Assembly: GCA_947087145.1 (NCBI GenBank)
Contig: CAMUBM010000042.1
Coordinates: 1 to 6,758 of the forward strand
DNA from: an uncultured Mycoplasmatota bacterium
GTDB taxonomy: Bacteria > Bacillota_I > Bacilli_A > RF39 > UBA660
Reading direction: 5' to 3'
DNA: 6,758 bases
Shown here: piece by piece, positions 1 through 5,874 of the stretch
Numbering within the stretch: position 1 is the stretch's first letter
Layout: every line of letters starts with the position of its first letter
Translations under genes and position numbers: made by a program
Notes under the pieces: generated by a model
Told to the model about the DNA's origin: nothing
Database searches by the model: none
The model's input: only the letters and a program-made list of their open reading frames with translations

Positions 1-983
1 TAAATTCTCTAGAACCAGTGGCCAAACGTTTAAAAGAACTCGTAGGAAGAGAAGTTTACTTCAACAAAGAAGTCATGGATGCGGCCCTTCCAGAGCAAAT
101 TCAAATGATGCTTCCAAGAGATATTTTACTTTTAGAAAATACTAGATTTTTAGACGTTCCAAACAAACTAGAAAGCAACAACAACATCCAACTGGCTGCC
201 TTTTTTGCGTCTCTTGGAGATGTCTTCGTTATGGATGCCTTTGCAAGTGCTCATAGAGAACATGCATCAACAGTCGGTATTACCAAATTTTTGCCAAGTT
301 GTATTGGTTTTTCTGTAGAAAGAGAACTTACCGCATTGGATCGCTTTTTAGGGGTTCCCGAACATCCTTTTACTGTCATTATGGGGGGTGCCAAAGTAGA
401 AGACAAACTAAAACTCATTGAAACACTTTTACCTAAATGTGACCATTTGTTACTCGCTGGAGGCCTTGCCAATAGTTTTTTAAAAACTCTAAAATTTAAC
501 ATTGGTTCTTCTCTTGCAACAGAAAGTGAGATTACGATGGAAAAACTAAAAAAAATCATGTTAAACTATCGTGAAAAATTAATGCTTCCTTTAGATGCTG
601 TTGTTGGAAGTACCTATGACGAGTCCTATGCAAGATACAAAAAAATAAATGAAATCGGAGACAACGATGTAATTTTAGATATAGGAACAAAAACACTAGA
701 AAAATACAAAACGGCAATTTACGGAAGCAAAACCATATTTTTAAATGGAACCATGGGCTTTTATGAAGACATTCGTTTTTCGAATGGCACCAAAGAACTT
801 TTTAATATTTTAAAAGATCACAATGGAATTGTTGTCGTCGGTGGAGGAGATTCTGTCGGTGCTGTAAAAAGATTAGGCTATGCCACAGAATTCACCTACT
901 TATCTTGTGGAGGAGGAGCAACTCTAGAATACCTAACCAAAGGCTCTTTAGTAGGGATAGAAAGTATTATGGAGGAAAAATAA
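1..983 (+). CDS. pgk: Phosphoglycerate kinase, 5' end outside the window
   Basis: Cytosolic glycolytic enzyme that transfers phosphate from 1,3-bisphosphoglycerate to ADP. The reading frame is open from the first base (first whole codon at 3), and 326 residues are visible of the roughly 395 usual. The missing part is the start of the N-terminal domain. Visible family motifs are the SLEPVAKRL segment (6-32), LLENTRF (129-149), DAFASAHREHAST (about 234-272), GGAKVEDK, NGTMGFYED (usually NGPMGVFE; proline is threonine here but the glutamate is kept), GGGDS (840-854) and the glycine-rich SCGGGATLE near the C-terminus. The GTG at 18 is an internal valine of a conserved motif, not a start. The stop is one base before the tpiA start, and a ribosome site for tpiA lies inside the last codons, so the two genes are almost certainly co-transcribed. 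Identity is secure. Some loops are more divergent than in Bacillus or Staphylococcus. Confidence 0.96.
   Translation, partial: NSLEPVAKRLKELVGREVYFNKEVMDAALPEQIQMMLPRDILLLENTRFLDVPNKLESNNNIQLAAFFASLGDVFVMDAFASAHREHASTVGITKFLPSCIGFSVERELTALDRFLGVPEHPFTVIMGGAKVEDKLKLIETLLPKCDHLLLAGGLANSFLKTLKFNIGSSLATESEITMEKLKKIMLNYREKLMLPLDAVVGSTYDESYARYKKINEIGDNDVILDIGTKTLEKYKTAIYGSKTIFLNGTMGFYEDIRFSNGTKELFNILKDHNGIVVVGGGDSVGAVKRLGYATEFTYLSCGGGATLEYLTKGSLVGIESIMEEK
971..976 (+). promoter_or_regulatory. Ribosome binding site that fixes the TTG start of tpiA
   Basis: GGAGGA lies in the last codons of pgk, eight bases before the TTG at 985. The next in-frame ATG (997) would be about 20 bases away, too far for this site, so TTG is the better start. 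Because the site sits inside pgk, translation of tpiA is likely coupled to pgk. Confidence 0.8.
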
Positions 984-984
984 A

Positions 985-1686
985 TTGAAATACTTGATGA
1001 TAAATTTAAAAACAAATAAAAATATAAGAGAAATACTAGAATACAAGAAGAAATTAAAAGACTTATATGCAGAAAAAATAGAATTAGTCGTCTTTCCTTC
1101 TTCTCCCTTTCTAGGATTTTTTTATGATGTTCCCTACAAAGTAGGAAGTCAAAGCGTGTCTATTTATGAAAGTGGTTCTCATACAGGAGAAATACTTGCT
1201 AAAGACATAGCCAGTTTAAAAGTATCCTATTGTTTAATCAATCATGCAGAAGCACCCGATACTACTGAAAATATAAAACAAAAAATAAAAAATGCAACCA
1301 AAGAAAACATCAAAGCTGTTTTATGTATTGGAGAAAAAGAAGAAAAAACAGCAACAGAAATAAATCGAGAACTAAACAACTTTTTAGAAGAAGTGCTAAA
1401 GGATTTAACCAAACAAGAACAAGAAAATATTTTACTTGCCTATGAACCTACATACCGAATTGGAACGCACCAAACAATAAAGGAAGAAAAACTAACAAAA
1501 ATCTGCCAAAACACCAAAGAATATATAAAAAATAATTTTCATATAGAGATTTCTTTTCTTTATGGAGGAGGAATTACTCCAGAAAACTGCAATAAACTCA
1601 CAAAGATAGACAAATTAGATGGTTTTTTGATTGGAAATAGTGCGAATAATCCCGAAAATATTAGACAAATTTTTGTAAATGTATAA
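985..1686 (+). CDS. tpiA: Divergent triosephosphate isomerase
   Basis: Interconverts glyceraldehyde 3-phosphate and dihydroxyacetone phosphate in glycolysis, in the cytosol. It has 233 residues, shorter than the roughly 250 usual for bacteria. The catalytic set is present: Asn7 and Lys9 (in INLKTN, usual NWKMN), His87 and Glu89 (in INHAEA, usual GHSERR), and Glu154 (in AYEPTYRIGT, usual AYEPVWAIGT). Other family marks are TGEI (67-70), CIGE (114-117) and YGGGITPEN (193-201). Several phosphate- or loop-contacting positions differ: the two arginines after His-x-Glu are missing, GGS is GGG, the lid tryptophan is tyrosine, and the usual VGG-A is IGNSA (216-220). The start is TTG, chosen because GGAGGA stands eight bases upstream. 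It follows pgk by one base, a classic glycolytic pairing, which supports the function. It could be a second, specialised isomerase if the genome has another tpiA. Confidence 0.9.
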   Translation: MKYLMINLKTNKNIREILEYKKKLKDLYAEKIELVVFPSSPFLGFFYDVPYKVGSQSVSIYESGSHTGEILAKDIASLKVSYCLINHAEAPDTTENIKQKIKNATKENIKAVLCIGEKEEKTATEINRELNNFLEEVLKDLTKQEQENILLAYEPTYRIGTHQTIKEEKLTKICQNTKEYIKNNFHIEISFLYGGGITPENCNKLTKIDKLDGFLIGNSANNPENIRQIFVNV

Positions 1687-1690
1687 AAAG

Positions 1691-1720
1691 TGACAGCATT
1701 AGACACGACTTGACACAACA
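1691..1720 (+). repeat. Three tandem 10-bp units with GACA in helical phase, upstream of spo0A
   Basis: Three consecutive 10-bp blocks begin TGACA, AGACA and TGACA, so GACA recurs at 1692, 1702 and 1712, exactly one DNA turn apart. The last two units match at 7 of 10 positions. The third unit supplies a consensus TTGACA box (1710-1715). The repeat could be an operator, or simply chance in a short leader. Confidence 0.35.
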
Positions 1721-1765
1721 TTACAAAAGATTTTCTAGTATTTTGAGTTTTCTTTGTTTTATAAT
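1710..1765 (+). promoter_or_regulatory. Possible promoter region of spo0A
   Basis: Two partial vegetative promoters are visible. One is a perfect -35 box TTGACA (1710-1715) with an 18-bp spacer to a weak -10 TCTAGT (1734-1739). The other is a perfect -10 TATAAT (1760-1765) that lacks a good -35 at the right distance. I saw no convincing sigma-H promoter or Spo0A box in this leader. The sequence does not show which start is used. Confidence 0.45.
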
Positions 1766-1807
1766 TAATTTGCGTGCAGTAAAAATAAGTAAAAGAAGGA
1801 GAAAAAA

Positions 1808-2578
1808 ATGAAAACAACTATTAATGTACTTATGATTGATGATAACGCAACAATCACAAATAAGACAGTGCAGTATTTTAGTAGTCACGCAGTTATAAAT
1901 GTAGTAAAAACTATCAACAATGGCAAAGAAGGGTTAGAATTCATTCTAAAAAATCAAAATGAATACGACATTATTCTTATGGATATTATTATGCCAGAAG
2001 TCGACGGGATTACCATATTAGAAGAAATGAAAAAGAATAATATCAAAAAGAATGTAATTATACTAACCAGTTACAAGAAAGAATCAACAATAAAGATGGT
2101 GAGCCAATACGATGTTGATTATTATATGCTAAAGCCTTTCGACATGAAAGCTTTAGAACAAAGAATGATGGATATTGTAAATCCTAGTACAGAGGAAGAA
2201 CCTGAAACTAAAAATACCAAGGTGGAAATTGAAATTAGTAAACTTCTCCATTCTCTAGGAATTCCATCACATATTAGAGGATACCAATACATAAGAGAAA
2301 GCGTTTACATGATGTATGAAAACCCGGATATGATTGGTGGAATAACCAAATGTATTTATCCAGAAATTGCTGTTCGTTTTGATACAACAGCAAGTAGAGT
2401 AGAAAGAGCAATTAGACATGCTATTGAAGTAAGTTGGTCAAGAGGAGATTATGAACTAATGGAGGAGTTATTCGGGCACAGCGTAGATTATGATAGAAGC
2501 AAGCCCACTAACTCAGAGTTCATTGCAACAATAGCAGATAATTTAAGGTTAAATAAACAAGTAGTAAATATGGGATAA
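1808..2578 (+). CDS. spo0A: Sporulation master response regulator Spo0A
   Basis: Transcription factor that, when phosphorylated by the sporulation phosphorelay, activates or represses stationary-phase and sporulation genes. It has 256 residues, close to the usual 260-270. The receiver domain (about 5-123) has the acidic pair Asp11-Asp12, the phospho-acceptor Asp59 in LMDIIMPEVDG, the switch Thr87 and Lys109 in the LKPFD motif. A short acidic linker (about 125-140) leads to the Spo0A-specific DNA-binding domain (about 142-256), with the hallmark TTASRVERAIRHAIEVSWSR recognition segment (193-212) and KPTNSEFIA (232-240). These are nearly identical to the Bacillus subtilis protein. An AAGGAG site (1796-1801) stands six bases before the ATG. 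Neither spoIVB nor recN, common neighbours of spo0A, is adjacent; tpiA precedes it. Identity is secure. Whether the organism really sporulates depends on genes outside the window. Confidence 0.97.
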   Translation: MKTTINVLMIDDNATITNKTVQYFSSHAVINVVKTINNGKEGLEFILKNQNEYDIILMDIIMPEVDGITILEEMKKNNIKKNVIILTSYKKESTIKMVSQYDVDYYMLKPFDMKALEQRMMDIVNPSTEEEPETKNTKVEIEISKLLHSLGIPSHIRGYQYIRESVYMMYENPDMIGGITKCIYPEIAVRFDTTASRVERAIRHAIEVSWSRGDYELMEELFGHSVDYDRSKPTNSEFIATIADNLRLNKQVVNMG

Positions 2579-2599
2579 CAAATTAGTTATTCTTTTTTA

Positions 2600-2628
2600 T
2601 TGGCTTTTTATAAGTAGCATGATAAGAT
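2600..2628 (+). promoter_or_regulatory. Likely sigma-A promoter with extended -10 for the 515-residue gene
   Basis: TTGGCT (2600-2605) is separated by 17 bp from TAAGAT (2623-2628). Each box matches consensus at four of six positions, and a TGA directly before the -10 makes it an extended -10. It lies in the 81-bp gap after spo0A, where no terminator is visible, so the next gene may also receive read-through from spo0A. Confidence 0.55.
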
Positions 2629-2659
2629 AAAGAACACCGAAAAAAGGAGAAGAAAAATT

Positions 2660-4207
2660 ATGGAAAAATCTTGTCACATGGAGATGTGGGATAAAAAATA
2701 TGAAGTGTTATACCAATATGCAACAAAATACAAAAGATTGCCACATGTAGAAGAAATACAATTCCGAGACGGAACTGACATGAGAAAATGGTTTATTACT
2801 CAAATGTATCGTATAAAAAATAAAGAAAAGTTAAAATACAATCCTTTAACGGAAGAACAAATAAAAAAAATAAAAGATGTAAATAAAATCATAGAATTAA
2901 CGATTATGGAACAATTACGAGAATTATATAGAGTAATATTAGAACTAAAGCGTTTTCCAAAAGAAAATGAATGCTATTTTAGCAATAATAGAGAAATGTA
3001 TAAATTTATTCGGGCTATTCGAAAACAAGAAATACATTTAACACCGAAAGAACAATTCGTTTTTGACAAACTAAATGAATTAAAAATACGTTTAAAAAAA
3101 GATGGCTATTTAGGACAAATTCAATACAATAGTCATTTAAATACAAACTGGCAAAAAGAAAAAGGGCCTAAAATAAGAGCAACAAATATGCAAGAGAAAA
3201 TAAACTTAGAGCCAAAAGCTTTTATTTTAAATCCAATGTCTAGAAAAAGTTTTTTGGCATACCTACGCTATAAACTGCATTTGTCCAAGCAAGAAATGGG
3301 AAAAATTTTATGCATGTCTGTTGATAACTACAATCATATAGAAAACGGTTTATATGAATTAACTCCTCTCGTTACATTAAAATTGATAGTTTTTATAGAA
3401 AGAATGGAAGAATTTCAAAAAGATTCAAATATAAAAGAACTATATAATAGCCTAGCACAATCTTTGAATTTTAGAGACTCTTTAAATTATTTATTGCAAA
3501 AAATGTGCGCTCTATTCTCTTTAAATAATGGAGAAAATCGTATTTTAGCATTTGCTTTTTTTAAAAAATATCGAGTTTTCAAAAATATCGTTCCAACAAA
3601 ACAGATTTCGATTGCTAAGCAAATAGAAATTTATAAAGAGATAGAAAAAATGGAAGAGGAAGGCTGTATATTAGATACCGAACAAAATGTAGCAAAAGAA
3701 CTAAAAGAAAATTTGAAACAAAATATTTTAAAAGAAAAATTAAAAGAAGAAATCATAATACAAACAAATATAAGTTTGGGTTTATCTTCTAGCAATTTTT
3801 TCTCTATTTATACCGTAAGTGAAGAAGAAGCAAATCTACTAATAAATCAATATGAAACTTACAAACAGACAAAGCAATTAACAACTTATCAACTAGAAAA
3901 GATAGATAGGTGTTGTGATTTGTTATTCTGTGTTTTAAATCCTGGACAAGATTTATCTTTTGAAATTATCCGTATTCAAAAGACACTAGGAATAACCATG
4001 GGAAATTTTGCTAAGATAATAGGAGTACAACGCACTTATATTGCTCATGTAATTGCAAATAGAAAAATCCCAGAAGGTATTTATAATGCTTTTGTTAGAA
4101 ATTTAAATCAATTGGATTCTTTTGATAATAAAACAGCAGTAGAAAGATTTAAAAATTGTTTTATAGAAACAGTAGAAAGAAAAAGAATGAAAAAGGAAAC
4201 AATCTAA
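2660..4207 (+). CDS. Unrecognised protein with two HA-like repeats and two helix-turn-helix domains
   Basis: I do not recognise this 515-residue protein as a named family. It is lysine-rich and looks cytosolic, with no signal peptide or membrane segment. Residues 10-75 (Trp10, Leu27-Pro28, Asp37-Gly38, Trp44, then Leu63) fit the layout of helicase-associated repeats, small helical DNA-binding units. Residues 83-142 look like a second, weaker copy (Phe99-Pro100, then FIRAIR and LTPKE). Residues 198-250 read as a Cro/CI-type helix-turn-helix (LHLSKQEMGKIL, then YNHIENG). Residues 250-430 are mostly helical, with a Glu/Lys-rich, possibly coiled-coil stretch at about 318-366. Residues 434-484 look like a second helix-turn-helix (LGITMGNFAKIIGVQRTYI). 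A DNA-binding or regulatory role is inferred from these folds only. AAGGAG stands ten bases before the ATG. It sits between spo0A and the ribosomal cluster with its own promoter. No helicase, nuclease or integrase motif is visible. Confidence 0.85.
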   Translation: MEKSCHMEMWDKKYEVLYQYATKYKRLPHVEEIQFRDGTDMRKWFITQMYRIKNKEKLKYNPLTEEQIKKIKDVNKIIELTIMEQLRELYRVILELKRFPKENECYFSNNREMYKFIRAIRKQEIHLTPKEQFVFDKLNELKIRLKKDGYLGQIQYNSHLNTNWQKEKGPKIRATNMQEKINLEPKAFILNPMSRKSFLAYLRYKLHLSKQEMGKILCMSVDNYNHIENGLYELTPLVTLKLIVFIERMEEFQKDSNIKELYNSLAQSLNFRDSLNYLLQKMCALFSLNNGENRILAFAFFKKYRVFKNIVPTKQISIAKQIEIYKEIEKMEEEGCILDTEQNVAKELKENLKQNILKEKLKEEIIIQTNISLGLSSSNFFSIYTVSEEEANLLINQYETYKQTKQLTTYQLEKIDRCCDLLFCVLNPGQDLSFEIIRIQKTLGITMGNFAKIIGVQRTYIAHVIANRKIPEGIYNAFVRNLNQLDSFDNKTAVERFKNCFIETVERKRMKKETI

Positions 4208-4228
4208 ATCAAGGTAAGAAAATAAAAG

Positions 4229-4256
4229 AAAAAATGGTTGTCAAAGCCTTTTTTTT
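4229..4256 (+). terminator. Possible weak intrinsic terminator after the 515-residue gene
   Basis: An A-run (4229-4234), a short GGTT / AGCC stem (4236-4239 with 4245-4248, one G-T pair, 5-base loop) and eight T residues (4249-4256) form a terminator-like element. The A- and T-runs could extend the stem past one T-T mismatch. The stem is GC-poor, so it may be inefficient. It overlaps the -35 and spacer of the rplK promoter. Confidence 0.4.
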
Positions 4257-4266
4257 ATGCTATTAT
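4238..4266 (+). promoter_or_regulatory. Sigma-A promoter of rplK-rplA
   Basis: TTGTCA (4238-4243, five of six), a 17-bp spacer and TATTAT (4261-4266, five of six), preceded by TGC, form a strong extended -10 promoter. Transcription should begin near 4273, giving an RNA leader of about 100 bases before rplK. This makes the cluster independent of the upstream gene. Confidence 0.75.
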
Positions 4267-4301
4267 CTTAGGTGCAATCGCATATATTATGTTAGATTGA
4301 T

Positions 4302-4344
4302 GTTTAGTGGGAGGGAAATGCGGATTTGCCCAAGACCACTTAAC
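4302..4344 (+). promoter_or_regulatory. L1-binding autoregulatory hairpin in the rplK-rplA leader
   Basis: The leader folds into two helices joined by an asymmetric internal loop. The lower helix is 4302-4310 with 4336-4344, with one T-T mismatch and a core AGTGG / CCACT. The internal loop is GA on the left and AAGA on the right. The upper helix pairs GGG (4313-4315) with CCC (4329-4331) and AAAT with ATTT, with one bulged G and a GCGG loop. The 5' strand GTGGGAGG and the 3' end ACCAC match the L1-binding arm of bacterial 23S rRNA. L1 is known to repress its own operon through such an rRNA-like mRNA site in other bacteria and archaea. The site ends 15 bases before the rplK Shine-Dalgarno sequence, so translational repression is the likely mode. 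Confidence 0.75.
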
Positions 4345-4359
4345 GAAGAATATTTTTAT

Positions 4360-4366
4360 AGGAGGT
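4360..4366 (+). promoter_or_regulatory. Ribosome binding site that fixes the GTG start of rplK
   Basis: AGGAGGT lies seven bases before the GTG at 4374. Starting there gives the normal L11 N-terminus MAKEVVKK. The in-frame GTG at 4365 overlaps this site and would add three residues, so it is not the start. Confidence 0.9.
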
Positions 4367-4373
4367 GTTTTTC

Positions 4374-4964
4374 GTGGCTAAAGAAGTCGTAAAGAAAATA
4401 AAATTACAAATCGAAGCGGGAAAGGCTACACCTGCTCCACCCGTTGGAACATGTTTAGGACCTGCTGGTATCAACATTCAAGATTTCTGTTCAAAGTACA
4501 ATGAAGCAACTAGAGACAAAATGGGAGACGTTCTTCCAGTAGAAATCTCTGTATATGAAGATAGAACATTCGATTTTGTTATAAAAACAGCACCTGCTGG
4601 GTTCTTACTAAAAAAGGCTGCTAAAATCAGTAAAGGAAGCAAAAAAGGAGCCAATGAAATTGTGGCGACTATTACAAAAGAAGACCTTAGAAAAATTGCT
4701 GAAACAAAATTGCCTGATTTAAATGCTTATGATGTAGAATCAGCAATGAATATCATTGAAGGAACAGCGAGAAATATGGGTATCGCAATTAAAGGTGTCA
4801 ATGATGCTGAACTTGCAGAGCAAGCAAAAGAAGCTGCAGTACATGAGGCAGAAATGGCTAAAAGAGATGAAGAACTAGCAGAGATGGAAGCAGAAGCACA
4901 AGAACTAGCAAGTGGAAACGTAGAAGTTCCAGTAGCTACTGACGAAGAAACAACAGAAGAATAA
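4374..4964 (+). CDS. rplK: Ribosomal protein L11 (uL11) with a long acidic C-terminal extension
   Basis: Binds the GTPase-associated centre of 23S rRNA at the base of the L12 stalk; in many bacteria it is also needed for RelA-type stringent sensing. The N-terminal domain (about 1-70) shows the proline-rich ATPAPPVGTCLGPAGINI (18-35), and the rRNA-binding C-terminal domain (about 72-141) shows KTAPAGFLLKKAA, KLPDLNA and IEGTARNMGI. Typical L11 ends near residue 141. This one continues to 196 with about 55 residues rich in Glu and Ala, predicted helical (about 145-180), ending in an acidic, probably disordered tail. The GTG start is set by the AGGAGGT site seven bases upstream. It is first in a transcript with rplA and probably under L1 feedback. 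secE and nusG, often upstream, are absent here. The core is certain; the role of the extension is unknown. Confidence 0.97.
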   Translation: MAKEVVKKIKLQIEAGKATPAPPVGTCLGPAGINIQDFCSKYNEATRDKMGDVLPVEISVYEDRTFDFVIKTAPAGFLLKKAAKISKGSKKGANEIVATITKEDLRKIAETKLPDLNAYDVESAMNIIEGTARNMGIAIKGVNDAELAEQAKEAAVHEAEMAKRDEELAEMEAEAQELASGNVEVPVATDEETTEE

Positions 4965-5017
4965 GTAAAAAATAAAAAAGAAAAAATCCGCTAATAAACC
5001 ACAGTTAGGAGGAAATT

Positions 5018-5713
5018 ATGAAGAAGTTTGGAAAAAAATATGTGGAAGCTTCAAGCAAAGTAGAAAATCGCGAATATCCACTTGCAGAAGCAATAAAGTT
5101 AGTAAAAGAAACTTCAATTACTAAATTTGATAGCACGATTGATGTAGCTATGAAATTAAATGTGGATCCTAAAAAAGCCGATCAACAATTAAGAGGTTCA
5201 TTTGTTCTTCCAAATGGTACAGGAAAAACAAAGAAAATATTAGTAATTGCAAAAGGAGCCCAAGCAGAAGCAGCAAAAGCGGCTGGAGCAGATTATGTGG
5301 GAGACAAAGACATGATTGAAAAAATCCAAAAAGAAAATTGGTTTGATTATGATGTAATTATCGCTACTCCTGATATGATGCCCGAACTTGGTAAAATTGG
5401 TAAAATTTTGGGACCAAAAGGCTTAATGCCAAATCCAAAAACCAACACCGTAACAACAAATGTTACATCTGCAATTGAAGATGTAAAAAAAGGTATGGTA
5501 AGTTACAAAACAGATACCTATGGAAATATACATAGTGTTATTGGTAAAGTTTCTTTTGAAGAACAAAAACTACAAGAAAATTTAGAATACATTGTAACAA
5601 CAATTTCTAAATTAAAACCAGCAAGTGTCAAAGGTAAATTTATTACTTCCATTACGATAGCTTCTACCATGGGGCCTGGAATTAAAGTAGACAAAAATTC
5701 TTTTGACATTTAA
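5018..5713 (+). CDS. rplA: Ribosomal protein L1 (uL1)
   Basis: Binds the mobile L1 arm of 23S rRNA near the exit site and helps release deacylated tRNA. It usually also represses its own operon by binding the mRNA leader. The length of 231 residues is standard for bacteria. It shows the N-terminal KKFGKKYVEA, the ADQQLRG segment (54-60), the GTGKTKKILV strand (67-76) and the signature ILGPKGLMPNPKTNTVT (130-146), which belongs to domain II and precedes the return to domain I. The C-terminus has the conserved TMGPGIKVD (217-225). AGGAGG (5007-5012) lies five bases before the ATG. It follows rplK by 53 bases with no promoter or terminator between them, so the two share a transcript. The final codons contain the -35 box of the downstream rplJ promoter. 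Confidence 0.98.
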   Translation: MKKFGKKYVEASSKVENREYPLAEAIKLVKETSITKFDSTIDVAMKLNVDPKKADQQLRGSFVLPNGTGKTKKILVIAKGAQAEAAKAAGADYVGDKDMIEKIQKENWFDYDVIIATPDMMPELGKIGKILGPKGLMPNPKTNTVTTNVTSAIEDVKKGMVSYKTDTYGNIHSVIGKVSFEEQKLQENLEYIVTTISKLKPASVKGKFITSITIASTMGPGIKVDKNSFDI

Positions 5714-5731
5714 TTGGATTTTTAATATAAT
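5703..5731 (+). promoter_or_regulatory. Full-consensus sigma-A promoter of rplJ-rplL
   Basis: TTGACA (5703-5708) and TATAAT (5726-5731) are separated by 17 bp: a perfect match to the vegetative consensus in both boxes and spacing. The -35 lies inside the last codons of rplA. Transcription should start at about 5737-5739, at the 5' edge of the L10 leader. Confidence 0.88.
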
Positions 5732-5735
5732 ACGA

Positions 5736-5853
5736 AATAGAAAAGCAAAAATTACCAAAGACAGTAGGGAAACATAAGTTTTTAATCATCCTACCGAGGG
5801 AAATAGTACTTAAACTTTTAAGCTCTTTTTCCCATGAAAAGAGCTTTTCTATT
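5736..5853 (+). promoter_or_regulatory. L10 leader (ribosomal protein L10-L12 feedback attenuator) of rplJ-rplL
   Basis: This 5' leader controls rplJ-rplL by binding the L10-L12 complex, an rRNA mimic known from Bacillota. The conserved core is visible: CCAAAGACAGTAGG (5755-5768) and ATCATCCTACCGAGG (5785-5799), with GTAGG (5764-5768) pairing to CCTAC (5790-5794). Downstream is an intrinsic terminator. The 5' end, 5736-5746, is an exact 11-base complement of 5843-5853, the 3' arm and tail of that terminator. Pairing there would disrupt the terminator and act as an antiterminator. The known model is that surplus L10-L12 favours termination; which helices exclude each other here is inference. 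Confidence 0.85.
5820..5850 (+). terminator. Intrinsic terminator of the L10 leader attenuator
   Basis: A perfect 10-bp stem pairs AAGCTCTTTT (5820-5829) with AAAAGAGCTT (5837-5846) around a 7-base loop, followed by TTCT. It stands 25 bases before the rplJ start codon, so it must be a regulated attenuator; it would also end read-through from rplA. A small alternative hairpin, CTTAA (5809-5813) with TTAAG (5818-5822), overlaps its 5' arm. Confidence 0.82.
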
Positions 5854-5874
5854 AAAATAAAAAAGGAGGATTAT

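Noticed and set aside
251..559. Minus-strand reading frame inside pgk
   Set aside because: Shadow of a conserved gene with no ribosome site or family resemblance.
18..983. GTG at 18 as the start of pgk
   Set aside because: It codes the valine of the conserved PVAKRL segment, the frame is open upstream to the window edge, and about 70 N-terminal residues of the family would be missing.
1560..1817. Minus-strand reading frame over the end of tpiA and the spo0A leader
   Set aside because: It overlaps conserved coding sequence and the spo0A leader, and its low-complexity aromatic product looks like an antisense shadow.
2579..2610. Terminator after spo0A
   Set aside because: T-runs are present but no stable stem precedes them.
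4365..4373. GTG at 4365 as the start of rplK
   Set aside because: It overlaps the Shine-Dalgarno sequence; the GTG at 4374 has correct spacing and gives the family N-terminus.
4156..4392. Small + strand reading frame of 78 codons
   Set aside because: It overlaps the end of the 515-residue gene, the rplK promoter, the L1 hairpin and the rplK start; it has no convincing ribosome site and resembles no protein.
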